A DNA stretch of 52,553 nt. It comes from Moraxella porci DSM 25326. GTDB taxonomy: Bacteria > Pseudomonadota > Gammaproteobacteria > Pseudomonadales > Moraxellaceae. The notes below the pieces were generated by a model. It was not told the origin of the DNA. It saw only the letters and a program-made list of their open reading frames with translations, and ran no database searches. A program made the position numbers and the translations under genes. This document shows, one piece after another, positions 17,952 to 26,890 of the stretch (the stretch's first letter is position 1; every line of letters begins with the position of its first letter). The stretch covers positions 1 through 52,553 of the forward strand of contig NZ_MUYV01000012.1 of assembly GCF_002014855.1 (NCBI RefSeq), read 5' to 3'.

Positions 17952-18590
17952 ATGGCGATTGGTTTAGTCGGTAAAAAATGCGGCATGACCCGAGTCTTCA
18001 CTGAAGCAGGCGTATCTATCCCTGTAACAGTGGTTGAGGTTGATGCCAACCGCATCTCGCAAATCAAAACAGTAGACACCGATGGCTATAACGCGATTCA
18101 GATCACCACTGGTGAGCGTCGTGACAGCCGCGTAACTGCTGCTCAAAAAGGACACTTCGCAAAAGCTGGCGTAGCCGCTGGTCGTGGTGTTTGGGAATTC
18201 CGCGCAGAAGAAGCTGACCTAGAAGGTCGCGAAGTTGGCGGCAATATCCTAGCTGATATCTTTGAAGTTGGTCAGTTGGTTGATGTGACTGGTCAAAGCA
18301 AGGGTAAAGGTTTCCAAGGTGGTGTGAAGCGTCACAACTTCCGCACTCAAGACGCAACTCACGGTAACTCTGTTTCTCACCGTGTATTGGGTTCTACAGG
18401 TCAAAACCAAACCCCAGGTCGCGTTTTCAAAGGCAAAAAAATGCCAGGTCAAATGGGTAACAAGCGCGTTACTGTTCAAGGCTTGGAAATTGTTTCAGTT
18501 GACGCCGAAAAAGGTGTACTAGTCATCAAGGGTGCTGTTCCAGGTGCCAACGGTGGCGATGTTATCGTACGTCCGTCAGTTAAAGCCTAA
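17952..18590 (+). CDS. rplC: 50S ribosomal protein L3
   Basis: 212 aa. The start at 17952 has GAGG 6 nt upstream and gives '[20 protein letters not shown]'; the ATG at 17940 overlaps that site and is unlikely. L3 is an early-assembly protein whose loop '[20 protein letters not shown]' reaches the peptidyl-transferase centre and carries the Gln that is methylated in enterobacteria. Confidence 0.97.
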   Translation: MAIGLVGKKCGMTRVFTEAGVSIPVTVVEVDANRISQIKTVDTDGYNAIQITTGERRDSRVTAAQKGHFAKAGVAAGRGVWEFRAEEADLEGREVGGNILADIFEVGQLVDVTGQSKGKGFQGGVKRHNFRTQDATHGNSVSHRVLGSTGQNQTPGRVFKGKKMPGQMGNKRVTVQGLEIVSVDAEKGVLVIKGAVPGANGGDVIVRPSVKA

Positions 18591-18601
18591 GGGGATTAAA
18601 C

Positions 18602-19204
18602 GTGAATTTAAAAACTGTTACAGGTGCAGCGGTTGAGCTTTCAGAGGTCGCATTTGGCCGTGAGTTCAATGAAGCCTTGGTACATCAAGTAGTGACCGCT
18701 TATTTGGCTGGTGCTCGTCAAGGTACTCGTGCACAAAAAACTCGTGGCGAAGTTTCTGGCGGTGGCAAGAAGCCATGGCGTCAAAAAGGTACTGGCCGTG
18801 CGCGCGCTGGTTCTATCCGTAGCCCAATCTGGGTTGGCGGTGGTCGTGCATTCGCTGCTAAGCCACAAGACTGGTCACAAAAAGTGAACCGTAAAATGTA
18901 CCGCGGTGCAATGCAATGCATCCTAGCTGAGCTAGTACGCCAAGAGCGTTTGGTATTGGTTGACGAGATCTCTGTATCTTCACCAAAAACCAAAGAATTG
19001 GTTGCTAAATTGGCTGATCTAAATGCACCACGCGCGTTGATCGTTACTCACGAAGTTGACGAAAACTTGTACCTAGCTGCACGCAACATCCCATATGTGA
19101 ATGTATTGGGTACTCGTGAAGTTGATCCAGTAAGCTTGGTTTCTTTTGACAAAGTAATTATGACTGTTGAAGCAGCCAAACAATTTGAGGAGACACTTGC
19201 ATGA
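18602..19204 (+). CDS. rplD: 50S ribosomal protein L4
   Basis: 200 aa from a GTG start behind AAGGGG. The extended loop lining the exit tunnel is present ('[19 protein letters not shown]'). In E. coli free L4 represses its own S10 operon at transcription and translation; the long hairpin-rich leader upstream makes a similar loop plausible here. It overlaps rplW by 4 bp. Confidence 0.97.
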   Translation: MNLKTVTGAAVELSEVAFGREFNEALVHQVVTAYLAGARQGTRAQKTRGEVSGGGKKPWRQKGTGRARAGSIRSPIWVGGGRAFAAKPQDWSQKVNRKMYRGAMQCILAELVRQERLVLVDEISVSSPKTKELVAKLADLNAPRALIVTHEVDENLYLAARNIPYVNVLGTREVDPVSLVSFDKVIMTVEAAKQFEETLA

Positions 19205-19530
19205 GCAACGCAAGACTATATCAGGTACTAAAAGCACCTGTATTTTCAGAAAAATCTCAACGCCTAGGCGATACCCTTGGTGTGCAGGTTTTCAAAGTTG
19301 ATGGCAAAGCTACCAAAAAAGAAATCAAACAAGCTGTTGAGCTAATGTTTGAAGGTGTTGAAGTTGTTAAAGTAAACACGCTAAACATCAAAGGCAAAAC
19401 TAAGCGTTTTGGCCGTGTTGTTGGTAAGCGTAACGACATCAAAAAAGCGTATGTAACCCTAAAAGCTGGTTCAGACGTACAAATCGGTGCTGGTGAAGAA
19501 ATCACTAGTGAAACAGCGACTAACGAATAA
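19201..19530 (+). CDS. rplW: 50S ribosomal protein L23
   Basis: 109 aa. '[15 protein letters not shown]' at the N-terminus and the loop '[20 protein letters not shown]' are typical of uL23. It sits at the tunnel exit and docks trigger factor and the signal recognition particle. The start overlaps the rplD stop (ATGA), indicating coupled translation. A slightly longer acidic tail than the E. coli protein is seen. Confidence 0.97.
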   Translation: MSNARLYQVLKAPVFSEKSQRLGDTLGVQVFKVDGKATKKEIKQAVELMFEGVEVVKVNTLNIKGKTKRFGRVVGKRNDIKKAYVTLKAGSDVQIGAGEEITSETATNE

Positions 19531-19541
19531 GGATTAACAAA

Positions 19542-20369
19542 ATGCCTATCGTAAAAGCAAAACCTACATCACCAGGTCGCCGCTTTGTTGAGAAAGTAGT
19601 GCATCCACACCTTTACAAAGGTCGTCCATATGCACCGCTTGTTGAATCAAAAGCTAAAACTGGTGGTCGTAACAACAACGGTCGTATTACTACTCGCCAC
19701 ATCGGTGGTGGTCATAAGCAACACTATCGTCTAGTTGACTTCAAACGCAACAAAGATGGTATCCCAGCTGTTGTTGAGCGTATTGAATACGATCCAAACC
19801 GTACCGCACACATCGCACTACTTAAGTATGCTGACGGTGAGCGTCGCTACATCATCGCGCCAAAGAAATTGAGCGTAGGTGATCAAGTAGTATCAGGTGA
19901 AGCAGCACCAATCCGTCCAGGTAACTGCTTGCCACTTAAAAATATTCCTGTTGGTACCGTGATCCACAACATCGAACTAAAAATCGGCAAAGGCGCGCAA
20001 ATCGCTCGTTCAGCTGGTGCAGCAGTTCAGTTGCTAGGTCGTGATGGTGCTTATGTGATCGTTCGTTTGCGTTCAGGTGAAACTCGCCGTATCCACGCTA
20101 ACTGCCGTGCGGTTATCGGTGAAGTATCAAACACTGAAAACAACCTAAAATCACTAGGTAAAGCAGGTGCAGCGCGCTGGCGTGGTGTTCGTCCTACCGT
20201 TCGTGGTACTGCGATGAACCCGATTGACCACCCACACGGTGGTGGTGAAGGCCGTAACTTCGGTAAGCACCCAACCAGCCCATGGGGTCAGAAAGCTAAG
20301 GGTCTTAAGACTCGTTCTAACAAGCGTACTGACAGTATGATCATCCGTCGCCGTCGTGCCAAGAAATAA
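19542..20369 (+). CDS. rplB: 50S ribosomal protein L2
   Basis: 275 aa, full length. The C-terminal '[19 protein letters not shown]' holds the conserved His needed near the peptidyl-transferase centre. It starts '[16 protein letters not shown]'. L2 bridges the subunits and is required for their association. It follows rplW by 11 bp. Confidence 0.98.
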   Translation: MPIVKAKPTSPGRRFVEKVVHPHLYKGRPYAPLVESKAKTGGRNNNGRITTRHIGGGHKQHYRLVDFKRNKDGIPAVVERIEYDPNRTAHIALLKYADGERRYIIAPKKLSVGDQVVSGEAAPIRPGNCLPLKNIPVGTVIHNIELKIGKGAQIARSAGAAVQLLGRDGAYVIVRLRSGETRRIHANCRAVIGEVSNTENNLKSLGKAGAARWRGVRPTVRGTAMNPIDHPHGGGEGRNFGKHPTSPWGQKAKGLKTRSNKRTDSMIIRRRRAKK

Positions 20370-20381
20370 AGGAAAAGTTTC

Positions 20382-20657
20382 ATGCCTCGTTCATTGAAAA
20401 AAGGTCCATTTATCGATGCGCAATTGTTTGCCAAGGTTGAAGATGCTCTAGAAAGCAACAACCGCAAACCGATCAAAACTTGGTCACGTCGCTCGATGAT
20501 TCTACCACAAATGGTAGGTCTAACCATCTCAGTTCACAATGGCCGCACTCATGTGCCAGTTATCGTGAACGAACAAATGGTTGGTCACAAACTAGGTGAA
20601 TTCGCTCCGACCCGTTCATATCGCGGTCATGGCGTTGATAAGAAATCTAAGAGATAA
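20382..20657 (+). CDS. rpsS: 30S ribosomal protein S19
   Basis: 91 aa. It begins '[16 protein letters not shown]' and contains '[17 protein letters not shown]', the family signature. It forms part of the 30S head near the A-site tRNA and contacts S13. Spacing to rplB is 12 bp, within the S10 operon. Confidence 0.98.
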   Translation: MPRSLKKGPFIDAQLFAKVEDALESNNRKPIKTWSRRSMILPQMVGLTISVHNGRTHVPVIVNEQMVGHKLGEFAPTRSYRGHGVDKKSKR

Positions 20658-20666
20658 GGTGCTACC

Positions 20667-20996
20667 ATGGAAGTAACTGCAAAATTACGTGGTGCCGCCA
20701 TTTCGGCACAAAAAGTAAGATTGGTTGCGGACGAAGTTCGTGGTAAATCAATCGAGCGTGCTTTAGACATTCTTACCTTCAGCAACAAAAAAGGTGCTAA
20801 ATTGGTTAAGAAATGCCTTGAATCAGCGATCGCAAACGCTGAGCACAACAATGGTCTTGACATCGATAAGCTTCGTGTTAGCACCATCTATGTTGATGAA
20901 GGCATCACTTTGAAGCGTATTATGCCCCGTGCCAAGGGTCGTGCTGATCGCATCAGCAAACGCACTTGCCATATCACTGTTAAAGTAGGGGAATAA
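20667..20996 (+). CDS. rplV: 50S ribosomal protein L22
   Basis: 109 aa. It begins '[20 protein letters not shown]'; the long hairpin loop '[20 protein letters not shown]' reaches into the exit tunnel, where changes are known to affect macrolide response. No insertion or deletion is seen in that loop. Confidence 0.98.
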   Translation: MEVTAKLRGAAISAQKVRLVADEVRGKSIERALDILTFSNKKGAKLVKKCLESAIANAEHNNGLDIDKLRVSTIYVDEGITLKRIMPRAKGRADRISKRTCHITVKVGE

Positions 20997-20998
20997 TC

Positions 20999-21721
20999 AT
21001 GGGTCAAAAAGTACATCCAATTGGTATCCGTCTAGGCGTGATCAAAAAGCACAACGCTAACTGGTATGCAAGTCCAAAGCAGTACTCTGAGTATCTGCTA
21101 AACGACTTCCAAGTTCGTGCTTTCCTACGCAAAAAACTTGAAGGTGCAATGGTAAGTCACATCAATATCGAGCGTCCTACTGGTGCAGCAAAAATCACCA
21201 TTCACAGTGCTCGTCCTGGTGTCATCATTGGTAAAAAAGGCGAAGATATCGAAAGCCTACAAAAAGAGCTAACCAAGTTGATGGGCGTACCCGCACAGGT
21301 TAACATCCAAGAGATCACTTCACCAGACCTAGACGCTCGTCTAGTTGCCGAAGGTATCTCAAGCCAGCTTGAGCGTCGTGTAATGTTCCGCCGTGCAATG
21401 AAGCGCGCTGTTCAAAACAGTATGCGTGCTGGCGCACAAGGTATCAAAGTTGAGCTATCTGGTCGTCTAGGCGGTGCTGAGATCGCTCGTACTGAGTGGT
21501 ATCGTGAAGGTCGTGTGCCACTACACACTCTTCGTGCCGATATCGATTATGCATCAGTTCGTGCAGAAACCACTTACGGTACTATCGGTGTGAAAGTCTG
21601 GATCTTCCGTGGTGAAATCCTAGACGGTATGAACAGTGCTTACAACCCAGTGGTTGAAGACAAAGCACGCGCTCCAAAACGCCGTGGCCGTACTAACCGC
21701 CGCAACACAGACAGAGGTTAA
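20999..21721 (+). CDS. rpsC: 30S ribosomal protein S3
   Basis: 240 aa. The N-terminal '[24 protein letters not shown]' is followed by a type II KH domain with '[12 protein letters not shown]' and a C-terminal domain ending in a basic tail. S3 helps form the mRNA entry tunnel and has helicase activity together with S4. Only 2 bp separate it from rplV. Confidence 0.98.
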   Translation: MGQKVHPIGIRLGVIKKHNANWYASPKQYSEYLLNDFQVRAFLRKKLEGAMVSHINIERPTGAAKITIHSARPGVIIGKKGEDIESLQKELTKLMGVPAQVNIQEITSPDLDARLVAEGISSQLERRVMFRRAMKRAVQNSMRAGAQGIKVELSGRLGGAEIARTEWYREGRVPLHTLRADIDYASVRAETTYGTIGVKVWIFRGEILDGMNSAYNPVVEDKARAPKRRGRTNRRNTDRG

Positions 21722-21724
21722 GAT

Positions 21725-22138
21725 ATGTTACAACCAAAACGTACCAAGTTTCGCAAAATGCATAAAGGTCGTAACACTGGCCTAGCCCAGCGTGGTAACA
21801 CCGTCGCTTTTGGTGAAATTGGTCTAAAATCTATCGGTCGTGGTCGTATGACTGCTCGTCAAATCGAAGCTGCTCGTCGTACCATCACTCGTCGCATCAA
21901 GCGTGGCGGTAAAATCTGGATCCGTGTATTCCCAGACAAGCCAATTACCGAAAAACCATTGGAAGTTCGTATGGGTAAAGGTAAAGGTCCTGTTGAGTAC
22001 TGGGTAGCAGAAATCAAGCCAGGCAAAATGCTATATGAAATCCAAGGTGTAAGCGAAGAGCTAGCTCGTGAAGCGCTAACGCTAGCGGCTGCTAAGCTTC
22101 CATTTAAGACCACTATTGTTAAACGGACGATTATGTAA
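21725..22138 (+). CDS. rplP: 50S ribosomal protein L16
   Basis: 137 aa, the standard length. It begins '[19 protein letters not shown]' and contains '[19 protein letters not shown]'. uL16 positions the A-site tRNA elbow, and its conserved Arg in this region is hydroxylated in E. coli. The stop shares one base with the rpmC start. Confidence 0.98.
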   Translation: MLQPKRTKFRKMHKGRNTGLAQRGNTVAFGEIGLKSIGRGRMTARQIEAARRTITRRIKRGGKIWIRVFPDKPITEKPLEVRMGKGKGPVEYWVAEIKPGKMLYEIQGVSEELAREALTLAAAKLPFKTTIVKRTIM

Positions 22139-22335
22139 TGAAAACCAACGAATTACGCGAAAAATCAGTAGATGAGTTGGCTCAATTGCTTGACGAAAAG
22201 CAACTTGACGCATTTCGTCTGCGCATGGCAAAAGCAACGGGTCAGCTTGGCAACACTCACGAAATCAAAGCAAATCGTCGTACGATCGCTAAGATTTTGA
22301 CTTTGATCAACGAAAAACAAAGAGGTGATGCATGA
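22138..22335 (+). CDS. rpmC: 50S ribosomal protein L29
   Basis: 65 aa, an all-helical small protein beginning '[18 protein letters not shown]'. It sits beside L23 at the tunnel exit. Its start overlaps the rplP stop, and its stop overlaps the rpsQ start (ATGA), so the three genes are tightly coupled. Confidence 0.97.
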   Translation: MKTNELREKSVDELAQLLDEKQLDAFRLRMAKATGQLGNTHEIKANRRTIAKILTLINEKQRGDA

Positions 22336-22601
22336 GCGAGAACACCACTCAAGAAGTTGGCGTTGTAACTGGTAAAGTGATCAGCAACAAGATGGACAAA
22401 TCTATCGTGGTGTTGGTTGAGCGCCAAATCCGTCACCCTATGTATGGCAAGCAAGTTCGCCGTTCTACGAAGCTAAAAGCTCACGACGAGAACAATGTAT
22501 GCCAAGAAGGTGATATTGTACGCATCAAAGAAACCCGTCCATTCTCAAAGACCAAAACTTGGACTTTGGTGGATGTGGTTGAAACTGCTGTAAAAATTTA
22601 A
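22332..22601 (+). CDS. rpsQ: 30S ribosomal protein S17
   Basis: 89 aa. '[22 protein letters not shown]' and '[21 protein letters not shown]' are uS17 signatures. A primary 16S binder that helps early 30S assembly. It is the last gene of the S10 operon; a structured region with a promoter follows. Confidence 0.97.
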   Translation: MSENTTQEVGVVTGKVISNKMDKSIVVLVERQIRHPMYGKQVRRSTKLKAHDENNVCQEGDIVRIKETRPFSKTKTWTLVDVVETAVKI

Positions 22602-22606
22602 GTTAG

Positions 22607-22635
22607 TTGCAATTTAAGCCATTTGCGAGTATAAT
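22607..22635 (+). promoter_or_regulatory. spc operon promoter, inside a hairpin
   Basis: TTGCAA (22607-22612), exactly 17 bp, TATAAT (22630-22635), followed by rplN 78 bp downstream. The -10 box lies inside a long stem-loop (22616-22682), so the promoter and an RNA structure share the same bases. Confidence 0.78.
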
Positions 22636-22700
22636 ATGCATCCTTTAGATGTATATCCGTCTGCAAGGACGGCAAATGGCTTTTATTGCTTTATTTATTA
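22616..22700 (+). promoter_or_regulatory. Branched hairpin between S10 and spc operons, terminator-like
   Basis: The outer stem AAGCCATTTG pairs with CAAATGGCTT (22673-22682). It encloses two hairpins: TATGCATC/GATGTATA (22635-22655) and CCGTC/GACGG (22657-22672, loop TGCAAG). A U-rich tail (TTTTATTG and more) follows. It could weaken read-through from the S10 operon; it is not a classic GC-rich terminator. Confidence 0.6.
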
Positions 22701-22713
22701 TTGGAGTAATGCG

Positions 22714-23082
22714 ATGATTCAGACTGAAACAATGCTGGAAGTTGCAGATAACAGTGGTGCAAGACGCGTTCAGTGCATTAAAGTACTGGGCGGCTCACAT
22801 CGTCGTTATGCATCTGTTGGCGACATCATCAAAGTAACAGTGAAAGAAGCGATTCCGCGTGGCCGTGTTAAAAAAGGTGACGTGATGAATGCGGTTGTAG
22901 TTCGTACCAAAAAAGGCGTGCGTCGCCCAGATGGTTCAGTGCTTCGTTTCGACGACAATGCTGCTGTATTGTTGAACAACAACAAAGCGCCGATCGCTAC
23001 TCGTATTTTTGGACCTGTTACTCGTGAACTGCGCGGTGAACAATTTATGAAAATTGTATCACTAGCACCAGAAGTACTGTAA
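22714..23082 (+). CDS. rplN: 50S ribosomal protein L14
   Basis: 122 aa, the normal length, from the ATG at 22714 behind TTGGAG. It begins '[19 protein letters not shown]' and includes '[20 protein letters not shown]'. The upstream in-frame ATG at 22636 would add 26 residues coded by the leader hairpin and is rejected. uL14 lies at the subunit interface and binds the RsfS silencing factor. It is the first gene of the spc operon. Confidence 0.97.
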   Translation: MIQTETMLEVADNSGARRVQCIKVLGGSHRRYASVGDIIKVTVKEAIPRGRVKKGDVMNAVVVRTKKGVRRPDGSVLRFDDNAAVLLNNNKAPIATRIFGPVTRELRGEQFMKIVSLAPEVL

Positions 23083-23100
23083 TTGTATTAGAGGCTTATT

Positions 23101-23418
23101 ATGGCAAAGTTACGTAAAGGCGACACCGTGGTTGTGATTGCTGGCAAAGACAAAGGCAAGCAAGGCACAATTTTGGCGGTGAAAGCAGACCGTGTAAAAG
23201 TTGAAGGCGTTAATATTGTAACCAAACACCAAAAACCTAACCAAATGCTAGGTAAAGAAGGTGGCATCGTTAAGCAAGAAGCTTTCCTACACATTTCAAA
23301 TGTTGCGATTTATAACGCAAACACCCAAAAAGCAGATCGTGTTGCTTACCAAGTGAACAGTGATGGCAAAAAAGAGCGCATCTATCGTTCAACTGGTGAA
23401 GTAGTGGCGACTGCATAA
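23101..23418 (+). CDS. rplX: 50S ribosomal protein L24
   Basis: 105 aa with the KOW motif 'KGDTVVVIAGKDKGKQGTI' and 'VNIVTKHQKP'. One of the two assembly-initiator proteins of the large subunit. In E. coli the S8 repressor site lies at the following rplX-rplE junction; I could not confirm an S8-binding fold there. Confidence 0.97.
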   Translation: MAKLRKGDTVVVIAGKDKGKQGTILAVKADRVKVEGVNIVTKHQKPNQMLGKEGGIVKQEAFLHISNVAIYNANTQKADRVAYQVNSDGKKERIYRSTGEVVATA

Positions 23419-23438
23419 GAGACTAAGGGTATATAGTA

Positions 23439-23975
23439 ATGGCAAGATTAAAATCATTATACAATGACAAGCTAAAGCAGCAAATCAAAGACGAGCTGGG
23501 CTTAGAAAATGTCATGCAAGTGCCAAAAATCACCAAAATCACTCTAAACATGGGTGTTGGTGGTGCCGCACAGGATAAAAAACTACTAGAAGGTGCTTTG
23601 GCAGACATGACCGCGATCGCTGGTCAAAAACCTGTTGTGACTAAAGCACGCAAATCAGTTGCTGGCTTTAAAATTCGTGAAGAATGGCCGATTGGCTGTA
23701 AAGTTACTTTGCGTGGCGAGCAAATGTACGAATTCTTAGATCGCTTAATTGCCATTGCAATTCCGCGTATTCGTGACTTCCGTGGTTTCTCTGCCAAAGC
23801 ATTTGATGGTCGTGGTAACTATTCACTAGGTATCAAAGAGCAGATCGTTTTTCCTGAAGTAGATTTTGATAAAATCGATCGCATTCGTGGTTTGGATGTT
23901 ACCATCACCACTACCGCAGCAGACGATGATCAAGGTCGTGCATTGCTAAAAGCATTCGGCTTCCCATTCAGATAA
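23439..23975 (+). CDS. rplE: 50S ribosomal protein L5
   Basis: 178 aa, full length. The signature '[21 protein letters not shown]' and '[17 protein letters not shown]' are present. It binds 5S rRNA and contacts the P-site tRNA. It begins '[20 protein letters not shown]' and follows rplX by 20 bp. Confidence 0.98.
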   Translation: MARLKSLYNDKLKQQIKDELGLENVMQVPKITKITLNMGVGGAAQDKKLLEGALADMTAIAGQKPVVTKARKSVAGFKIREEWPIGCKVTLRGEQMYEFLDRLIAIAIPRIRDFRGFSAKAFDGRGNYSLGIKEQIVFPEVDFDKIDRIRGLDVTITTTAADDDQGRALLKAFGFPFR

Positions 23976-23986
23976 GGTAAAACGTT

Positions 23987-24292
23987 ATGGCTAAAAAGAG
24001 CATGATTAATCGCGAACTAAAGCGCGAAAAAACCGTTGCTAAGTATGCAGAAAAGCGTGCACAGCTTAAGGCGATCATCAGCGATGTTAACGCAAGTGAA
24101 GAAGAGCGCCTAGATGCTATGTTGGCTCTACAAGCATTGCCACGCAACTCATCACCAGTGCGTTTGCGCAATCGTTGTGGTGTGACTGGTCGTCCACACG
24201 GCTATTTCCGTAAATTTGGTCTATCACGCAACATGCTGCGTCTATATGTAATGCAAGGCGATGTGCCTGGCGTTCGTAAAGCCAGCTGGTAA
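23987..24292 (+). CDS. rpsN: 30S ribosomal protein S14 (zinc-free form)
   Basis: 101 aa, the long form lacking the CxxC-x12-CxxC zinc ribbon. The tail '[22 protein letters not shown]' is conserved. It starts '[20 protein letters not shown]'. It has no dependence on zinc supply, as in E. coli. The position between rplE and rpsH is standard. Confidence 0.98.
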   Translation: MAKKSMINRELKREKTVAKYAEKRAQLKAIISDVNASEEERLDAMLALQALPRNSSPVRLRNRCGVTGRPHGYFRKFGLSRNMLRLYVMQGDVPGVRKASW

Positions 24293-24306
24293 TAAGGAGT
24301 TACGCT

Positions 24307-24705
24307 ATGAGTATGCAAGATCCAGTTGCCGACATGCTAACTCGCATTCGCAACGCACAATCAAGAAACAAACCATCTGTACAAATGCCGGCATCCAAGC
24401 TACGCAAATCAATCGCTGATTTGTTGGTTGCTGAGGGTTATCTTACTTCAGCTGAAGTTGCTGAAGCTGAGAACGGCAAAAAAGTATTGACCATCGAATT
24501 GAAGTACTATCAAAGCAAAGGCGTTATCGAGCAATTGAAACGCTATAGCCGTCCTGGTCTTCGTCAATACCGTGGTAAAGATGAGCTACCAAGCGTCAAA
24601 AAAGGCCTTGGTGTTGCCATCATCTCTACCAGTAAAGGCATCATGAGCGACCGTGCTGCTCGTGCTGCAGGTATCGGTGGTGAGGTAATTGCACTAGTTG
24701 CTTAA
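24307..24705 (+). CDS. rpsH: 30S ribosomal protein S8
   Basis: 132 aa. It begins '[22 protein letters not shown]' and ends with the RNA-binding '[21 protein letters not shown]'. uS8 binds the central 16S domain and is the autogenous repressor of the spc operon in E. coli. It is followed by an unusual 150-bp break with a terminator-like hairpin. Confidence 0.98.
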   Translation: MSMQDPVADMLTRIRNAQSRNKPSVQMPASKLRKSIADLLVAEGYLTSAEVAEAENGKKVLTIELKYYQSKGVIEQLKRYSRPGLRQYRGKDELPSVKKGLGVAIISTSKGIMSDRAARAAGIGGEVIALVA

Positions 24706-24743
24706 TGCGCTACGCAATACTTACAAAAAAATTACATCGAGGC

Positions 24744-24772
24744 TTTACTCATTAGCTTAGATGTGTTAAACT
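24744..24772 (+). promoter_or_regulatory. Possible internal promoter before rplF
   Basis: TTTACT (24744-24749), 17 bp, then TAAACT (24767-24772) with an extended TGT directly before it. The -10 box overlaps the 5' arm of the following terminator-like hairpin. A start would fall near 24779. Confidence 0.5.
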
Positions 24773-24800
24773 AGCAGGCTTTAATGCCTGTTAGTTTTTT
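24769..24800 (+). terminator. Terminator-like hairpin between rpsH and rplF
   Basis: AACTAGCAGGC (24769-24779) pairs with GCCTGTTAGTT (24786-24796) with one G-U pair and loop TTTAAT, followed by an unbroken T-run to 24800. By shape this is a good intrinsic terminator, though rplF to secY lie beyond it. It may act as an attenuator rather than a full stop. Confidence 0.75.
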
Positions 24801-24804
24801 GTGG

Positions 24805-24827
24805 CCATCCAACACTGTGTTGGATGG
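24805..24827 (+). repeat. Second hairpin upstream of rplF
   Basis: CCATCCAACAC and GTGTTGGATGG flank a single T; as RNA a 9-bp stem with a five-base loop (ACTGT) would form. There is no T-run after it. It ends 28 bp before the rplF start and could affect initiation. Confidence 0.7.
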
Positions 24828-24855
24828 TGTAATTTTAAATTGAAGGAAAATTCCT

Positions 24856-25389
24856 ATGTCTCGTGTGGCTAAAGCCCCAGTAACGCTACCAGCGGGTACC
24901 AGCGTTACTTTGAACGATCGGCAGGTTGAAGTCAAAGGCAAAAACGGTACATTGTCTTTGAGCCTGCATGAATTGGTCGAGCTAAAACAAGAAGATGGTG
25001 TTGTAACACTATCTCCAGTTGCTGACACCAAAGAAGCGTGGATGCACACTGGTACAGTCCGTGCACTACTAAACAATATGGTTAAAGGTGTGAGCGAAGG
25101 CTTCGAGCGTCGCCTACAACTGATCGGCGTTGGTTATCGTGCACAAGTTGCAGGTAACAAAGTAAACCTAAGCCTTGGTTTCTCTCACCCAATCGAGTAC
25201 ACCCTACCTGAAGGTGTTACAGCAGAAAGCCCAAGCCAAACTGAAATCGTACTAAAATCAAGCGATAAACAAAAACTTGGCCAAGCAGCTGCTAAAATTC
25301 GTAGCTTCCGTCCACCAGAGCCATATAAAGGCAAAGGTGTTCGCTATAGCGATGAAGTGGTTCTTCGTAAAGAAGCTAAGAAAAAGTAA
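24856..25389 (+). CDS. rplF: 50S ribosomal protein L6
   Basis: 177 aa. Two repeated uL6 domains are seen, the second with '[20 protein letters not shown]'. It begins '[19 protein letters not shown]' and has a GAAGGAAAA site. It lies near the GTPase centre and is needed for late large-subunit assembly. Confidence 0.98.
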   Translation: MSRVAKAPVTLPAGTSVTLNDRQVEVKGKNGTLSLSLHELVELKQEDGVVTLSPVADTKEAWMHTGTVRALLNNMVKGVSEGFERRLQLIGVGYRAQVAGNKVNLSLGFSHPIEYTLPEGVTAESPSQTEIVLKSSDKQKLGQAAAKIRSFRPPEPYKGKGVRYSDEVVLRKEAKKK

Positions 25390-25400
25390 GGTAGGTAAAT

Positions 25401-25751
25401 ATGTTTGATAAAAAATCAGCACGCCTACGCCGTGCCAAAAAAACTCGTGCACACATCCGTCACTTGGGTGTGAATCGTTTGACTGTGACTCGTACACCGC
25501 GCCACATCTATGCACAAATCATCTCACCAACTGGTGGCGTGGTTGTCGCTCAAGCTTCTACTTTGGATTCAACTTTGCGTTCTGGCGCAACGGGTAATGT
25601 TGAAGCAGCCAAAGCTGTTGGTGCGCTTATCGCAGAACGCGCAAAAGCTGCTGGTATCACTAAAGTTGCATTTGACCGCAGTGGTTTTAAATATCATGGC
25701 CGCGTAAAAGCACTAGCTGACGCTGCTCGCGAAAACGGATTGGAGTTCTAA
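25401..25751 (+). CDS. rplR: 50S ribosomal protein L18
   Basis: 116 aa, starting '[19 protein letters not shown]', with '[20 protein letters not shown]' near the C-terminus. It binds 5S rRNA with L5 and L25. It follows rplF by 11 bp and is 2 bp from rpsE. Confidence 0.98.
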   Translation: MFDKKSARLRRAKKTRAHIRHLGVNRLTVTRTPRHIYAQIISPTGGVVVAQASTLDSTLRSGATGNVEAAKAVGALIAERAKAAGITKVAFDRSGFKYHGRVKALADAARENGLEF

Positions 25752-25753
25752 TC

Positions 25754-26251
25754 ATGGCAAAAGTTGAACAAACTGACGGTTTGGTAGAAAAATTGGTTGC
25801 CGTTGACCGTGTAGCAAAAGTTGTTAAAGGTGGTCGCATTTTCTCTTTCACAGCATTGACTGTTGTGGGTGATGGTAATGGCCGTGTTGGCTTTGGCCGC
25901 GGCAAAGCACGTGAAGTGCCAGCTGCAATCCAAAAAGCCCTAGAAGCTGCTAAGCGCAATATGATCACGGTGGACTTGGATGGTACCACCATTCAACACC
26001 CAATTAATGCGCGTCACGGTGCATCTAAAGTATACATGCAACCTGCATCAGAAGGTACCGGTGTTATTGCTGGTGGTGCGATGCGTGCAGTACTTGAAGT
26101 TGCTGGTGTACAAAATGTATTGGCAAAGTGCTACGGCTCTACCAATGCTGCAAACGTTGTACAAGCGACTTTTAAAGGTCTTCGTGACATGACTTCTCCA
26201 GAACAAGTTGCTGCTAAGCGCGGTAAATCTGTTGAAGAAATTTTGGGCTAA
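25754..26251 (+). CDS. rpsE: 30S ribosomal protein S5
   Basis: 165 aa. The N-terminal dsRNA-binding fold has '[20 protein letters not shown]' and '[15 protein letters not shown]'. uS5 helps form the mRNA entry pore and supports decoding accuracy. The spectinomycin loop around residues 20-35 reads as wild type. Confidence 0.98.
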   Translation: MAKVEQTDGLVEKLVAVDRVAKVVKGGRIFSFTALTVVGDGNGRVGFGRGKAREVPAAIQKALEAAKRNMITVDLDGTTIQHPINARHGASKVYMQPASEGTGVIAGGAMRAVLEVAGVQNVLAKCYGSTNAANVVQATFKGLRDMTSPEQVAAKRGKSVEEILG

Positions 26252-26267
26252 GCATAGGTGAGTTACG

Positions 26268-26447
26268 ATGAAAAAAATGAAAGTTACTCAAATTAAGTCG
26301 AGCGCCCATCGCTTGGCAAGCCATAAAGCTTGTCTTAAAGGCCTGGGACTTCGTCGCATCGGTCATACTGTAGAAGTGGAAGATACCCCATCTACTCGCG
26401 GTATGGTAAATCGTGTAATTTACATGGTTAAAGTGGAGGAAGCGTAA
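26268..26447 (+). CDS. rpmD: 50S ribosomal protein L30
   Basis: 59 aa, short and easily missed. It reads '[20 protein letters not shown]', then '[20 protein letters not shown]' and 'VIYMVKVEE', a complete uL30. The ATG at 26268 has AGGTGAG 5 nt upstream; the Met at 26277 would be too far away. The stop shares its last base with the rplO start. Confidence 0.95.
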   Translation: MKKMKVTQIKSSAHRLASHKACLKGLGLRRIGHTVEVEDTPSTRGMVNRVIYMVKVEEA

Positions 26448-26887
26448 TGGGTCTTAAACTTAACGAATTATCACCAGCAGTTGGTGCTAAGAAAAAAGCA
26501 CTACGCCGTGGTCGTGGTATCGGCTCTGGCATCGGTAAAACTGGTGGCCGTGGTATCAAAGGTCAAACTTCTCGTTCTGGCTCAAGCATTCCTGCAGGTT
26601 TTGAAGGCGGTCAAATGCCAATTTACCGTCGTCTGCCAAAATTTGGTTTCACCTCTAAGATTGCGATGACGACAGCTGAAGTACGCTTGTCTGAACTGAA
26701 CAAAATCGAAGGCGATGTGGTTTCTGTAGAAACCTTGAAAGCTGCGAACATCATCCGCGGTGATATGAAGCGTGCGCGCATCATTCTATCAGGTGAAGTG
26801 ACTCGCGCATTGACCTTTAAAGGCGTAAAAGTAACTAAAGGTGCAAAACAAGCAATCGAAGCTGCTGGTGGCAGCGTCGAGGAGTAA
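26447..26887 (+). CDS. rplO: 50S ribosomal protein L15
   Basis: 146 aa. The Gly/Arg-rich N-terminal arm '[19 protein letters not shown]' threads through 23S rRNA, followed by '[18 protein letters not shown]'. It starts on the last base of the rpmD stop and is followed by secY after 3 bp. Confidence 0.98.
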   Translation: MGLKLNELSPAVGAKKKALRRGRGIGSGIGKTGGRGIKGQTSRSGSSIPAGFEGGQMPIYRRLPKFGFTSKIAMTTAEVRLSELNKIEGDVVSVETLKAANIIRGDMKRARIILSGEVTRALTFKGVKVTKGAKQAIEAAGGSVEE

Positions 26888-26890
26888 TTT

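Noticed and set aside
22636..22713. Upstream in-frame start for rplN adding 26 residues
   Set aside because: The added residues are coded by the leader hairpin and no L14 has such an extension; the ATG at 22714 has a good ribosome-binding site.
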